64,000 bases of DNA from Chryseobacterium lathyri (GTDB lineage: Bacteria > Bacteroidota > Bacteroidia > Flavobacteriales > Weeksellaceae): positions 186,001 through 250,000 of the forward strand of contig NZ_QNFY01000008.1 of the NCBI RefSeq assembly GCF_003290185.1. The letters are read 5' to 3'. The first letter of the stretch is position 1, and each line of letters opens with the position of its first letter. This document shows positions 36,666 through 44,307 of this stretch, piece by piece. The translations under genes were made by a program, and so were the position numbers. The notes under the pieces were generated by a model. It was not told where the DNA came from. It searched no databases and was given only the letters and a program-made list of their open reading frames with translations.

Positions 36666-37083
36666 TTCTTATTTTTCTAAAAGCGTACAAATTTAGGCAT
36701 TTTTAGTGATTTGTCAATTACGAATTGTGAATTTGCTTGTCAACGGAGATTATCACTGACTATTAGCTGCTTAAGCGTGAATTGTCAGTAGTAAATACCG
36801 CTTCACAGTGAGTTTTTTGGTAGGATTATCATTGACTATTGACTTGCGCAGCAAAATTGACTATTGACTTTAATTGTGAAAAGTGAACTGTCAATGGTGA
36901 ATCTGTTTCACAGTGAATTTATTAGTGAAGGTTACCATTAACCTTTCACTTGCGCAGCAAAATTGACTATTGACTTTAATTGTGAAAAGTGAACTATCAA
37001 TAGTGAATCTGCTTCACAGTGAATTTATTAGTGAAGGTTACCATTAACCTTTCACTTGCGCAGCAAAATTGACTATTTACATC
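36666..37083. repeat. 106-bp tandem repeat with degenerate upstream copies
   Basis: Units of 106 bases start at TTGCGCAGCAAAATTGAC at 36844 and 36950, and a third, partial copy begins at 37056. The two full units differ at few positions. Bases 36715-36843 are further decayed copies (TTCACAGTGAGTTTTTTGG, ATTGACTATTGACTTG). Short internal inverted repeats (GTTACCATTAACC, TTCACAGTGAA) are visible. The array fills the whole gap between lysS and rlmF; no gene is seen. Confidence 0.88.
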
Positions 37084-38010
37084 TTATATCCACCCTGTCC
37101 TATCTTTCTCAGGAATAAATGTCCAGGTCAGCATCCTGCTTATCTTGTTCCCCTGAGCCATATCAATGGTTTTAATTTCTAATGCTTTGACTTTCTTTAA
37201 AAGTGTATTGAGCTTATATAGATTGTCTTTTTTAGACACCAAACATGTGAACCAAAGGACCTGTGAGGAATACTGAACACTTTCCTCAATCATTTTTGAG
37301 ATAAAAGCCAGTTCACCACCTTCACACCATAATTCGGATTGTTGTCCGCCAAAATTAAGAAGAGGCTTTTTAGACTTTGATTTATTGATATTCTTTGTTT
37401 TTCTAAGGTTTCCTTTCAGCGCAGATTCTTCGGAATCATGAAAAGGAGGATTACACATAGAAAATGCAAAACGGTCTCCAGATTCGATAATATTTTTAAA
37501 GATATGATTGGAATCAGGCTGTTGTTTTAATGGAATAACAGATAATAAATCCGGGTTTTGATCCAAAATACGCCGTGCATTTTCCAACGAATCCTTATTA
37601 ATATCTGTTCCCATCATCTTCCATCCATAAGATCTGTGAGCCAGTAAGGGATAAACAAGATTCGCTCCTGTTCCGATATCTAACCCTGACACAGAAGTCC
37701 CTGTCGGGATTTCAGGCTGCTGTTCGGCGATAAGATCGGCAATATAATGGATATAATCAGCCCGTCCGGGAATAGGAGGACAAAGATTGGTTTCGGGAAT
37801 ATCCCAGTTTTTGATATGATAAAAATGTAAAAGTAATGCCTGGTTAAGCAGTTTTACCGCTTTGGGAAGGCTAAAATTAATGGTCTGCGTTTCGTAAGCA
37901 TTAACGAACACATAGTGTTTCAGTTCTGGCACACAAGAAATAAGCTGATCAAAATCATAAGGATTGCGATGCAGATTTCTTGTGTGCAGACTGGATTTTT
38001 CAGTAGACAT
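37084..38010 (-). CDS. rlmF: 23S rRNA (adenine(1618)-N(6))-methyltransferase
   Basis: A 308-residue SAM-dependent methyltransferase. The opening L-H-x-R-N-x-H-R-N-P-Y-D-F, D-I-G-T-G-A-N-L-V-Y-P-L for SAM and the catalytic N-P-P-F-H-D-S are hallmarks of RlmF, followed by N-F-G-G-Q-Q-S-E-L-W-C-E-G-G-E. It modifies A1618 of 23S rRNA. It starts 3 bases after the cytochrome c gene, so it is on the same transcript as two lipoproteins. Confidence 0.93.
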   Translation of the reverse strand: MSTEKSSLHTRNLHRNPYDFDQLISCVPELKHYVFVNAYETQTINFSLPKAVKLLNQALLLHFYHIKNWDIPETNLCPPIPGRADYIHYIADLIAEQQPEIPTGTSVSGLDIGTGANLVYPLLAHRSYGWKMMGTDINKDSLENARRILDQNPDLLSVIPLKQQPDSNHIFKNIIESGDRFAFSMCNPPFHDSEESALKGNLRKTKNINKSKSKKPLLNFGGQQSELWCEGGELAFISKMIEESVQYSSQVLWFTCLVSKKDNLYKLNTLLKKVKALEIKTIDMAQGNKISRMLTWTFIPEKDRTGWI

Positions 38011-38013
38011 TAT

Positions 38014-38388
38014 TTATTTTTTCTGACTCAGAATATATTCTACCATTTTTTTGGCATCTTCTTTAGATACCTGTGGATGGGCAGCCATCGGAACACCTCC
38101 CCAAACTCCGCTCCCGCCTTCTATGATCTTGGAAGCCAGCAGCTCAATATCTTTTTCAGAATATTTTTCTGCGATCTCCTTATAAGAAGGTCCTATCATT
38201 CTCTCATTTACGGCATGGCAACCTGAACAGTCTAATGTTTCGATGATCTGGTCACCTGAAAGATTAGCTTTTGCCGGTTCCGAAACAGCGGATGTTTCGG
38301 CAGGCATACTTGGTACCTCCGTGTTTTCTTTTTTAGAACAGGAAAGGATCAGAAATCCTATAGTTCCTGCCAAAAGGAATTTTTTCAT
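38014..38388 (-). CDS. Lipoprotein cytochrome c
   Basis: A 124-residue monoheme cytochrome anchored as a lipoprotein (L-I-L-S-C-S-K near residue 17). The heme-binding motif is C-S-G-C-H at about residue 70, and the likely axial Met is in G-V-P-M-A-A-H-P. A short linker rich in Ala, Glu and Ser precedes the domain. It probably moves electrons in the periplasm. It overlaps the small lipoprotein upstream by one base. Confidence 0.9.
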   Translation of the reverse strand: MKKFLLAGTIGFLILSCSKKENTEVPSMPAETSAVSEPAKANLSGDQIIETLDCSGCHAVNERMIGPSYKEIAEKYSEKDIELLASKIIEGGSGVWGGVPMAAHPQVSKEDAKKMVEYILSQKK

Positions 38389-38609
38389 TATTTTTTTGCT
38401 GCAGTAGAATCTGTTTTAGCAGCCTCAGTAGCTGGTGCAGGAGTTGTTGCAGCAGCCGGAGCAGCTGTTTTAGCTGTAGAATCTACTACTGTTGGAGCAT
38501 CTGGTTCCGGCAGCATTGTGTTGCTGTCCTGTAAATTATGATCCGGTTTCTTAGAGCAGTTTACTACGAACAAACTCCCAATGAATGCAATTGCTAATAC
38601 TTTTTTCAT
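38388..38609 (-). CDS. Small Ala/Thr-rich lipoprotein
   Basis: A 73-residue lipoprotein with lipobox F-V-V-N-C-S near residue 18. The mature part is almost entirely Ala, Thr, Pro, Asp and Lys (A-A-P-A-A-A-T-T-P-A-P-A-T-E), so it is probably disordered. It precedes the cytochrome gene with a one-base overlap. Function unknown. Confidence 0.75.
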   Translation of the reverse strand: MKKVLAIAFIGSLFVVNCSKKPDHNLQDSNTMLPEPDAPTVVDSTAKTAAPAAATTPAPATEAAKTDSTAAKK

Positions 38610-39075
38610 TATTTTTTCTATAAAATTTAGACAAAAGTATAAAAAATAAGCTTTTAAATTACTGACATTTTCCCATTTAATAAGATTTTACTGTATATAA
38701 AACAGTCAAAAAAAGAATTGCATAGCCAAAAGATTATTTTTAGATACAAGATACGGATAATTAAACTTTCACATTTATTAATTTTAATTCAGCGAAAGTG
38801 CTGATGATTGAGTGAAGAACTTTTATTTAATTTCATTTCCATATATAAAAAAGTAAGATGTTTATTAGTGATATCAAACGATAATAGTTCCCTAAATTAT
38901 GAATATTTTAAAAAAAACATTCATAATTTAACTCACTACATGTTGTTATATTAAAATATTTTATATATTAGTGGCGTTAGTTATCTCATGATAATTGATA
39001 AAAAATATATTTCTGTAAAGCCTTGTGTGGAAATAAAACTGTACAAGGAAGTATAACACCAAAAAACAAAGTACT
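38610..39075. other. AT-rich intergenic region before the SDP-like island
   Basis: About 465 bases, extremely AT-rich, with no convincing ORF. A 12-base perfect inverted repeat (TAAATTATGAAT at 38893-38904 and its complement at 38919-38930) could be an operator or a hairpin. A CCTTGT/ACAAGG pair lies at 39021-39048. The nearest -7 candidate is TATATTTC at 39006-39013, one base off consensus. The composition change begins here. Confidence 0.6.
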
Positions 39076-39303
39076 ATGAAATTAATTAAATCACTATTAC
39101 TTAGTGGAGTTTTGGGAGTAGTAGCTATTGCTGCAGGTAATTCAGCAATAGGAAAAGGTACTAATACCGTAGTTTCTGGAAGCAAATCAAATGATATTGT
39201 TGAAGCAAGTAGAAATTCTACAACTACGGAAACCACTACAACCACTACAACTACGACTACGACAACAACAACTGGAGCATCGTCGTTAGATCCAAGCCTT
39301 TAA
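39076..39303 (+). CDS. Small secreted poly-threonine peptide, candidate SDP-like precursor
   Basis: A 75-residue peptide. Residues 1-24 form a clear Sec signal (M-K-L-I-K-S-L-L-L-S-G-V-L-G-V-V-A-I-A-A-G-N-S-A). The mature part starts I-G-K-G-T-N-T-V-V-S-G-S, and then a run of 17 Thr broken by one Glu occupies residues 49-66, ending G-A-S-S-L-D-P-S-L. The run uses mixed ACA, ACT, ACC and ACG codons, so it is not a simple homopolymer. A terminator hairpin follows, then an SdpA-like, an HTTM/SdpB-like and an outer-membrane receptor gene. I infer that it is the substrate of that system; sequence alone does not prove it. Confidence 0.7.
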   Translation: MKLIKSLLLSGVLGVVAIAAGNSAIGKGTNTVVSGSKSNDIVEASRNSTTTETTTTTTTTTTTTTTGASSLDPSL

Positions 39304-39309
39304 ATTCTT

Positions 39310-39352
39310 AAGAGCTATCAAAATTTGCAAAATGATGATAGCTCTTTTTATT
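39310..39352 (+). terminator. Terminator/attenuator after the poly-Thr peptide gene
   Basis: AAGAGCTATCA (39310-39320) pairs perfectly with TGATAGCTCTT (39336-39346), followed by TTTATTT. It lies between the peptide gene and the three larger genes, as in many peptide operons where the precursor is made in excess and partial readthrough supplies the processing genes. Confidence 0.8.
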
Positions 39353-39365
39353 TCATTAATTCAGA

Positions 39366-39980
39366 ATGACGAAAAAAATAAAACTCTTAAAAAATTTTAC
39401 TATAGGATGTTTGAGCATCCACTTTTTGTTTGTTATTCTTGTACAATTCTATGATCTAGATTATACTAAAAATGGAACAATAAAAAAAATAAAAGATTTT
39501 TATATTAATCCTTTTTTCGAACAGAATTGGGGAATGTTTTCTCCTACTCCTCCACATGGAAATCAGTACTTTATAATAAAGTACCATACAAATACTAATA
39601 ATATTACAATTGATATACACGAAGATATTAAAAACAACAGTAATCAGGGTTTATTTAATATTAACCAAAGGTTGCTGAAATATCAAAGCGGTTGCTATAA
39701 TGATATAATACAGAAAATTTCAAAAGGAAATTTAGATAGAATTTATGCGGATAAAAGCAAATCTCATGGTTTAGAATCGATTTTGAATTACTCTAAACTT
39801 ACATTGAAAAATCAAAAAAGCTTTCTAGACAAAATAAATAATAAAGATTCTGTATTTGTGGACATATACTTAATTAATGAATCCTTAATACCTCCATACT
39901 CTAAAAATAAATTTGAAGAAAAAAAATACATTACATTAACAAATGTTTATCTCACCAACAAACAGTCCTTATATGAATAA
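39366..39980 (+). CDS. SdpA/DUF5819-like single-pass membrane protein
   Basis: A 204-residue protein with one N-terminal membrane helix (residues 11-28) and an extracytoplasmic domain. Shortly after the helix comes F-F-E-Q-N-W-G-M-F-S-P-T-P-P-H-G-N at residues 50-66, strongly like the signature of SdpA and DUF5819 proteins (Q-N-W-x-x-F followed by a Pro-rich turn). In Bacillus, SdpA works with SdpB to mature the secreted SdpC toxin. Immediately downstream lies an HTTM/SdpB-like gene, which supports the assignment. Base composition is far more AT-rich than in neighbouring operons, suggesting acquisition. Confidence 0.65.
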   Translation: MTKKIKLLKNFTIGCLSIHFLFVILVQFYDLDYTKNGTIKKIKDFYINPFFEQNWGMFSPTPPHGNQYFIIKYHTNTNNITIDIHEDIKNNSNQGLFNINQRLLKYQSGCYNDIIQKISKGNLDRIYADKSKSHGLESILNYSKLTLKNQKSFLDKINNKDSVFVDIYLINESLIPPYSKNKFEEKKYITLTNVYLTNKQSLYE

Positions 39981-40857
39981 TCTTATTTACGATAGGAAAA
40001 TAGGCTCATCAATATTGCGATTTCTTATAGGATTTTTGATATTTAAGGATTTTATAGTATATTTTATCAATAGGAAGTACTTATTTGGAAACGGTGGAAT
40101 TGTCTCTTATGAAACATATACAGATATTATTCGGTTCTTCAAGCTGAATTGGCTATATATAGACTTTACAAAATCAAATAATGTAATGATATTCTGTTTT
40201 TTGGGGATTATTTTTGGATTTTTATTCATGCTCGGTATTTTGCAAAGATTGTCTGTATTAATATTATTTTTTCTTTTGTTTATTTTTAAGATTAGGAATT
40301 TATATCTTTTAGATGGTGCAGATAATGTTATTTCTGTAATACTGCCTTTTTTCTTATTTATTGAAACATATAGTTTTAGCAATAAATATGAAGCATTTAA
40401 AAATAAAACTTATAAAAAAACGTCAAAATATTCCAACATATTGAGTCTATATTTTTCTTATGCCATAATGATTCAAATATGTATTATCTATTTTTTTGCC
40501 GGATTGCATAAATTACAAGGTGGAATGTGGAGAGAAGGAACAGCGTTATATTATATACTTAATTCCGATGATTTTTCTCCGACAAAATTCAATTCTTTTT
40601 TTACGAATTCAATTTTTATGGTCAAATTATCAACCTGGTTTACAATTATTTTTCAATTATTATTTCCTATTTTTATCTTCATCAAAAAAACAAGATTTAT
40701 AACCATTTTAATTGGAATTATATTACATATCGGCATATTCTTTTTAATGAAAATTGATAATTTTTCTTTAGTTATGATCTCTTGCTATGCCATATTTTTT
40801 ACTAATGATCAATATTACTCGATTTACAATAAACTAAAAATCAAATATGGTATATAA
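39973..40857 (+). CDS. HTTM domain (SdpB/vitamin K-dependent carboxylase-like) membrane protein
   Basis: A 294-residue polytopic membrane protein with about eight helices. HTTM hallmarks: L-L-D-G-A-D-N-V-I-S-V-I-L-P-F near residues 112-126, Q-I-C-I-I-Y-F-F-A-G-L-H-K-L-Q-G at 168-183 followed by G-G-M-W-R-E-G-T-A-L-Y-Y, and L-L-F-P-I-F-I at 229-235. HTTM proteins are homologous to gamma-glutamyl carboxylase and include SdpB, needed for SDP toxin maturation. I chose ATG 39973, which overlaps the upstream stop by 8 bases; a frame start at 39943 would overlap more. It overlaps the receptor gene by 11 bases. Confidence 0.78.
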   Translation: MNNLIYDRKIGSSILRFLIGFLIFKDFIVYFINRKYLFGNGGIVSYETYTDIIRFFKLNWLYIDFTKSNNVMIFCFLGIIFGFLFMLGILQRLSVLILFFLLFIFKIRNLYLLDGADNVISVILPFFLFIETYSFSNKYEAFKNKTYKKTSKYSNILSLYFSYAIMIQICIIYFFAGLHKLQGGMWREGTALYYILNSDDFSPTKFNSFFTNSIFMVKLSTWFTIIFQLLFPIFIFIKKTRFITILIGIILHIGIFFLMKIDNFSLVMISCYAIFFTNDQYYSIYNKLKIKYGI

Positions 40858-43189
40858 GTTTTTAGTACTGATATTTTTATTCGGATTCATCAAAATATTT
40901 TCCCAGACTGTACAATACAGCGGTAAAATAGAGGGTAATTCTGCTAAAGAATATCTTATTATTCTTACTGATCTAAACAATCCGGTAAATTCCTTTTCAG
41001 AATCAACATCAGCCCAAAATTTCACTTTCAAAAATATATCAACAGGCAACTATAAAAGATGCATTACAGCTAATAGCTTTCTTAAATGCGATACTATATC
41101 TATTCACAATAATTTAATAAATGATATAATCTCAATTGAAAGGGAAAATAAAATTCAGGAAGTTATTGTTTCTAACAAAAAACCTTTAGTCCAAAATAAA
41201 AATGGAGTGTTGGCAATTAGTGTTGAAAGCAGCCCAATTTTATCTAATGGAACTGCATTTGAAACTTTATCCAAACTTCCGGGCGTATCTTTTAATTATT
41301 CTAACAATTCTTTTAATGTAAAAGGAAAACCTGGTGTACAAATACAAGTAGATGGACAAACTCTCTATATGTCTAATAGTGAAGTAATCAATTATTTAAA
41401 AAATATTTCTTCCAGTGACGTTAGCGAAATAGAAATAAACACATCGCCGTCTGCAAAATACGATGCAAGTGGAAATGCAGGAATTATTAATATCAAAACA
41501 AAAAAGATAACAAGAGAAGGTTATTATTTAGGCATGTCATTTAACGGAACTCAGGGGAAATATTATAAACAAAACTTAGGAATTAAAGGACAGTATAATA
41601 CCCAAAAAAACCGGTATATGCTTTATTATATCAATTCCTTTAATACTGATTTTGAAAAAGCAGATACTTACAGAGATTTTTTAAATACAAGCACCAATCA
41701 AGAAACTTATGCAAAAATTAAAGGAAATACCAATACCCTGAATTCCCAGTATGAGCACAAGTTCAATAAGTCGAATTTATTGATAAACTCTTCTTTTTCT
41801 TTTTATAATGAAAAAATAAATCAAAATACCGATCTCCATTTTTATGATAATCAAAATGAACCGACCTCAACATTGTTTTCGAACCAAAACAGTAAAAATA
41901 ATTTAAAAACATTTGATATAGGCTTTGATTATAATATCACAAATAAGAAATCAAAAATAACGTTTAAGTCAAACTATATTTTCTATAATATAAAAAATAA
42001 TTCCTTTCTTTCTTCCTTTCAATATCCTGCAACTCATACTTATGATGATTTACAAAATGAATCTCCCAATAAAGTAAATATAGTTCTTTCTCAGCTCGAT
42101 TATGAAATAAAATTAGACTCCTTATCAAAACTTGAAACAGGAGCGAAAGCAATCTATCAAAGTATAGACAGTGAAAATAATTTCTATGAATCTTCAGTAT
42201 TTTCCCTTTCTAAATCAGATAAATACGAGTATAATGAATGGATTTTTGGAAGTTACATTCAATATAATAAAAATTTTAATAAAACGAGTTTTACCGTTGG
42301 AAGCAGATTAGAATATAATCCTTTGAAAGGCGTAGATGAAAAAAATAACTTCACTTTGAAAAGGGATAATATCAATTTATTCCCTTTTTTCAATTTTTCT
42401 TATAACCCTTCAAAAAATAACAGTTTTAGTTTATCATATAATAAAAGGATTAATCGTCCAAAATTTAGAAATCTAATGCCGTTTGTTTATTATGTGGATC
42501 AGTATACAAGACTCGTAGGAAATTCTGAATTAAAGCCCAGCTTTTCACACCAATTAGAGGTGCAATATATCCTGAAAAATAAATATATTTTTAGTATTGC
42601 CTATTTTATTAATAAAAATCAAATATATCAAACTCCTATTCAGGATAATGACAATACTTCAACCATACTTACTCCAATAAATGTAAATAAAAGCAATTCA
42701 TTATCTTTTAGTTCTAATATTTCATTACAGCCACTCAAATGGTGGAATCTGAATTTAAATGGAATCATTTTATACAATAGAATAAGTGATAATACCATAA
42801 ATATAAATTCTAGTATCTGGTCTGGTCAAATGGTTGTATCTAATATTTTTTCATTACCTAAGACTTTAAAATTGGAATTTACAACAGATTATAGAACTCC
42901 ATTTATTCAAGGTCCATATAAGACACAAGACCTGTTTACAGCAAATATTGGAATTAGTAAATCATTCTTTGATAATAAACTGAAAGTATCTTTAGTTGGT
43001 AATGATATATTCAGAACTTATACTGTTAAAAATACCTCAATTATAGAAAATCAAATATCAAATATTACCCAAAATTTTGATACACATTGGATAAGATTGG
43101 GATTGGTATATAAATTGGCAAAAGGTATAAAGAAAGATGGCACCAGTACTGATAAACTTTCTGAAGAATTAAAATCAAGAGCCCGATAA
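40847..43189 (+). CDS. Outer membrane beta-barrel (TonB-receptor-like, OMP_b-brl_3) protein of the island
   Basis: A 780-residue outer-membrane protein. Signal peptide to about residue 20 (I-K-I-F-S-Q), then a beta-sandwich domain, a plug (about residues 100-215; L-S-K-L-P-G-V-S-F, I-Q-V-D-G-Q, D-V-S-E-I-E-I-N-T-S-P-S-A-K-Y-D-A-S-G-N-A-G-I-I-N-I) and a barrel of the OMP_b-brl_3 family. The last 20 residues (K-K-D-G-T-S-T-D-K-L-S-E-E) run beyond the barrel. It overlaps the HTTM gene, so it belongs to the same system, possibly to pass the peptide across the outer membrane or to act as its receptor; this is inference. Confidence 0.85.
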   Translation: MVYKFLVLIFLFGFIKIFSQTVQYSGKIEGNSAKEYLIILTDLNNPVNSFSESTSAQNFTFKNISTGNYKRCITANSFLKCDTISIHNNLINDIISIERENKIQEVIVSNKKPLVQNKNGVLAISVESSPILSNGTAFETLSKLPGVSFNYSNNSFNVKGKPGVQIQVDGQTLYMSNSEVINYLKNISSSDVSEIEINTSPSAKYDASGNAGIINIKTKKITREGYYLGMSFNGTQGKYYKQNLGIKGQYNTQKNRYMLYYINSFNTDFEKADTYRDFLNTSTNQETYAKIKGNTNTLNSQYEHKFNKSNLLINSSFSFYNEKINQNTDLHFYDNQNEPTSTLFSNQNSKNNLKTFDIGFDYNITNKKSKITFKSNYIFYNIKNNSFLSSFQYPATHTYDDLQNESPNKVNIVLSQLDYEIKLDSLSKLETGAKAIYQSIDSENNFYESSVFSLSKSDKYEYNEWIFGSYIQYNKNFNKTSFTVGSRLEYNPLKGVDEKNNFTLKRDNINLFPFFNFSYNPSKNNSFSLSYNKRINRPKFRNLMPFVYYVDQYTRLVGNSELKPSFSHQLEVQYILKNKYIFSIAYFINKNQIYQTPIQDNDNTSTILTPINVNKSNSLSFSSNISLQPLKWWNLNLNGIILYNRISDNTININSSIWSGQMVVSNIFSLPKTLKLEFTTDYRTPFIQGPYKTQDLFTANIGISKSFFDNKLKVSLVGNDIFRTYTVKNTSIIENQISNITQNFDTHWIRLGLVYKLAKGIKKDGTSTDKLSEELKSRAR

Positions 43190-43269
43190 AATCTAATTAT
43201 TTTTTTACAACAATCAACTTAATTCTACAATATTTGAAAATATTAACTATTTGAAATAAAAAAAGGATT

Positions 43270-43365
43270 ATGAAATTTAAATTGGAAAACAAAAAAACAG
43301 GTCTTTTGTACAAAATACATAACAAAAATATAATAGAATTAGAAATAATCCCTCATTACTCATAA
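43270..43365 (+). CDS. Possible 31-residue peptide downstream of the receptor
   Basis: A short frame M-K-F-K-L-E-N-K-K-T-G-L-L-Y-K-I-H-N-K-N ending E-I-I-P-H-Y-S, starting 80 bases after the receptor stop, with AAAAAGG upstream. It carries no signal peptide. AT-rich composition alone can make such a frame, so it is only tentative. Confidence 0.25.
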   Translation: MKFKLENKKTGLLYKIHNKNIIELEIIPHYS

Positions 43366-43413
43366 GGCAAATCAATTTTATCTGCTTATCTTTTTAACTT
43401 AACAAACTTTCAA

Positions 43414-44058
43414 ATGATCTTTATATCCAAAATTCTGTTTTTCACCAGTCATCATGGTTTTTACACCGTGATCATACTTTTAGTATTCTTTGGTTTACTT
43501 TCTTATGTTACCAAAAAAGCATGGTTTCTGGCCCCGATTCTCCCTCTTGCTATTCTGAACGGTGTCGCCGGACAGTATCTGAACGCATGGTTTTTAAATA
43601 AATATGGGGTAGAAAGTACAGCCATTATCACCTCCGATGTAGAAACCAACTCTACCCTGAATGAGATGTATATTCATGATTATGAAGCCATTGTAAAAAA
43701 GCAGGATGGAAAATATGTTTCAACTTATTTTTCAACAACAAGTGCTACTATTTATCCGATTGAAAATGCCATCAGAATCCCCAGAACGGAACAGTATTTC
43801 CCGGTAAAATATATTCCGGGATATGAAAAAAACATAGTAATCCTGTATTATCAGTCTGAAGAAGGAAACGCTTTGCTGCAGTATGAAAAGATGGCTCCGG
43901 TAAACTCCGCAAAGATCAAATATGAAGCGGACAGAACGAATAAAGAGTTTATTGAAGAATACATTTCAGCTTTAGAGGATTATGTAAGTTCCTATAACAA
44001 TGACGAATACAAAACAAAAATTGAAGAATTAAAAAAGGAATTAAAGCAACTTAAATAA
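43414..44058 (+). CDS. Membrane protein of unknown function
   Basis: A 214-residue protein with two hydrophobic segments (residues 15-34 and 38-58), an extracytoplasmic region with Y-G-V-E-S-T-A-I-I-T-S-D, which resembles the small beta-sandwich seen in DUF3592-like membrane proteins, and a charged, helical C-terminus (K-I-E-E-L-K-K-E-L-K-Q-L-K). Base composition returns to the normal range here, so I place the right edge of the AT-rich island before it. Function unknown. Confidence 0.7.
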   Translation: MIFISKILFFTSHHGFYTVIILLVFFGLLSYVTKKAWFLAPILPLAILNGVAGQYLNAWFLNKYGVESTAIITSDVETNSTLNEMYIHDYEAIVKKQDGKYVSTYFSTTSATIYPIENAIRIPRTEQYFPVKYIPGYEKNIVILYYQSEEGNALLQYEKMAPVNSAKIKYEADRTNKEFIEEYISALEDYVSSYNNDEYKTKIEELKKELKQLK

Positions 44059-44097
44059 AAGATCTCCATATTAAGTTTTTTTATTTTTGGTCGTTTT

Positions 44098-44129
44098 TTG
44101 TTTTTATATTAAAAAAATTTCTACATTTG
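44098..44129 (+). promoter_or_regulatory. trp operon promoter
   Basis: TTG (44098-44100), 21 bases, then TACATTTG (44122-44129) matches TTG-N17-23-TAnnTTTG. The predicted start of transcription is only a few bases before the leader ATG at 44134, so the leader message may be nearly leaderless. Confidence 0.75.
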
Positions 44130-44133
44130 TACC

Positions 44134-44211
44134 ATGTTTAATCTGAGCAACAATATTTGGTGGTGGCTTTCAAACTCTTCGTCGGGTCTGGAGGTATTGT
44201 CATGTTGCTAA
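44134..44211 (+). CDS. trpL: trp operon leader peptide (three consecutive Trp codons)
   Basis: A 25-residue frame reading M-F-N-L-S-N-N-I-W-W-W-L-S-N-S-S-S-G-L-E-V-L-S-C-C. Trp is rare, and three in a row directly before trpE is the classic attenuation signature: a ribosome stalled for charged tRNA-Trp at 44158-44166 changes the RNA fold downstream. The stop TAA (44209-44211) lies inside a TGCTA/TAGCA hairpin (44206-44221). The terminator hairpin follows at 44246. Too short for normal gene calling. Confidence 0.9.
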   Translation: MFNLSNNIWWWLSNSSSGLEVLSCC

Positions 44212-44245
44212 TGAGATAGCAGAATAATTAAAATAAACAATATAT

Positions 44246-44280
44246 AGGCTTTGACGGATTCCGTTGAAGCCTTTTTTATT
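44246..44280 (+). terminator. trp attenuator terminator
   Basis: AGGCTTTGACGG pairs with CCGTTGAAGCCT (ten Watson-Crick pairs and two wobbles, 3-base loop), followed by T6ATT. It lies between the leader peptide and trpE (ATG 44308). The stretch GGCTTTCAAACTCTTCGTC just after the Trp codons is complementary to parts of it, so alternative folds are possible; I could not fix the antiterminator by eye. Confidence 0.9.
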
Positions 44281-44307
44281 TAATCCAAAACAAAAAATAC
44301 AAGTCAG

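Noticed and set aside
36844..37079. Tandem repeat considered as a CRISPR array
   Set aside because: The units are 106 bases and contiguous with no variable spacers, and there are no cas genes.
39006..39013. TATATTTC as promoter of the poly-Thr peptide gene
   Set aside because: One mismatch at the strongly conserved final G and no TTG at a permitted distance; left as unresolved.
38961..39245. 94-codon minus-strand frame opposite the poly-Thr peptide
   Set aside because: It is a mirror of the ACN codon run (giving poly-Val/Ser) and has no leader or family features; the plus-strand peptide has a proper signal sequence and a terminator.
39226..39275. Simple-sequence ACN repeat considered as non-coding microsatellite
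   Set aside because: It lies in frame inside a signal-peptide gene and uses mixed Thr codons, so protein-level selection is the better explanation; slippage remains possible.
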